A stretch of DNA of 40,933 nucleotides from Bdellovibrio sp. ZAP7. GTDB lineage: Bacteria > Bdellovibrionota_B > Oligoflexia > Oligoflexales > RGVZ01. Below, piece by piece: positions 40,837-40,933 of the stretch. The stretch is taken from positions 1-40,933 of the forward strand of contig CAMDKS010000027.1 of NCBI GenBank assembly GCA_945900755.1, read 5' to 3'. Below the pieces are notes generated by a model that was not told the origin of the DNA, did no database searches, and was given only the letters and a program-made list of their open reading frames with translations. A program made the position numbers and the translations under genes. The first letter of the stretch is position 1. Each line of letters opens with the position of its first letter.

Positions 40837-40933
40837 ATGAAATCTCGTCCCGATTGCCCACATTGTTGCCCGTTTCCAAAAAATCGAGTCTCGAATGTGA
40901 GACGAAGCGGATTCTTTCGCCGGGCATCAAATC
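40837..40933 (+). CDS. N-terminus of a zinc-ribbon protein, probable IS transposase (continues beyond window)
   Basis: An open frame from ATG 40837 to the right edge encodes 32 residues. MKSRPDCPHC… has a C-P-H-C knuckle with an adjacent Cys, and 'VRRSGFFRRAS' follows. A CPxC pair followed by a short basic 'GFF.R' segment is how several IS-transposase families (IS1595-like and relatives) begin, their second Cys pair coming later. The rest of the gene is outside the window, so it could also be another zinc-ribbon DNA-binding protein. Confidence 0.5.
   Translation, partial: MKSRPDCPHCCPFPKNRVSNVRRSGFFRRASN

Noticed and set aside
1..40933. CRISPR arrays, tRNA or rRNA genes
   Set aside because: No regularly spaced direct repeats with spacers and no recognisable tRNA or rRNA segments were seen by eye; weakly conserved RNAs could be missed.

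Overview
The window looks like chromosome from a Gram-negative bacterium of moderate G+C, most likely a Bdellovibrio-like lineage (Bdellovibrionota/Oligoflexia). This is an inference from gene content: many secreted proteins and lipoproteins, an AmpG permease, an S1/P1-type nuclease, large PAS-rich sensors, and a GYF_2-PilZ protein behind a sigma-28-like promoter. No searches were possible, so taxonomy and family names rest on motif recognition. I saw no rRNA, tRNA or CRISPR array.

Layout. (1) 1-5.3 kb: the tail of an unknown gene, two unrecognised secreted proteins, a GYF_2-PilZ gene followed by a helical protein, a lipoprotein with an unusual 10-bp-phased upstream region, and a degenerate phospholipase-D-like exported protein that overlaps rsmB. 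(2) 5.3-7.9 kb: rsmB (16S rRNA m5C methyltransferase) and a GT4 glycosyltransferase. (3) 7.9-10.8 kb: an eroding plus-strand island. A SulP anion transporter is cut after about 190 residues and fused by deletion to the 3' part of an SPFH/band-7 gene, followed by an intact second SPFH gene. (4) 10.8-18.8 kb: a SAM methyltransferase, then a two-gene sensory operon: a CheB-CheR-PAS fusion overlapping by ATGA with a multi-PAS hybrid histidine kinase. (5) 18.74-22.30 kb: a complete transposable element with imperfect 22-bp TGT...ACA terminal inverted repeats and a four-gene minus-strand operon (DUF6431-like zinc ribbon, DD35E transposase, AAA+ ATPase, 76-residue protein, intrinsic terminator). Its left end cuts the kinase inside its Hpt domain. 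Its right end cuts an aldo/keto reductase gene. There is no target-site duplication, so the element probably accompanied a deletion or rearrangement. (6) 22.6-27.3 kb: DTW-domain tRNA-modification protein, DOPA-dioxygenase-family protein, large exported thioredoxin-fold protein, lipoprotein, and a membrane-anchored SurA/parvulin-like protein. (7) 27.4-31.1 kb: a tight three-gene metabolic operon: 2-oxoglutarate/Fe(II) oxygenase, aldehyde dehydrogenase, and a methylaspartate-ammonia-lyase-like enolase-superfamily enzyme with an altered pocket. (8) 31.4-40.9 kb: S1/P1 nuclease, AmpG-like permease, a receiver-first histidine kinase, a lipoprotein that seems to start at ACG, an HExxH lipoprotein peptidase, an exported amidohydrolase, a large envelope protein that may be read from a leaderless mRNA, and the start of a zinc-ribbon (probably transposase) gene at the edge.

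The best candidates for something undescribed are the oxygenase/ALDH/ammonia-lyase-like operon, which looks like an amino-acid modification or degradation route with an unknown substrate, and the DUF6431 transposon with its small accessory protein. The CheBR-kinase operon, the receiver-first kinase and the sigma-28-linked PilZ gene suggest a motile organism rich in signalling.
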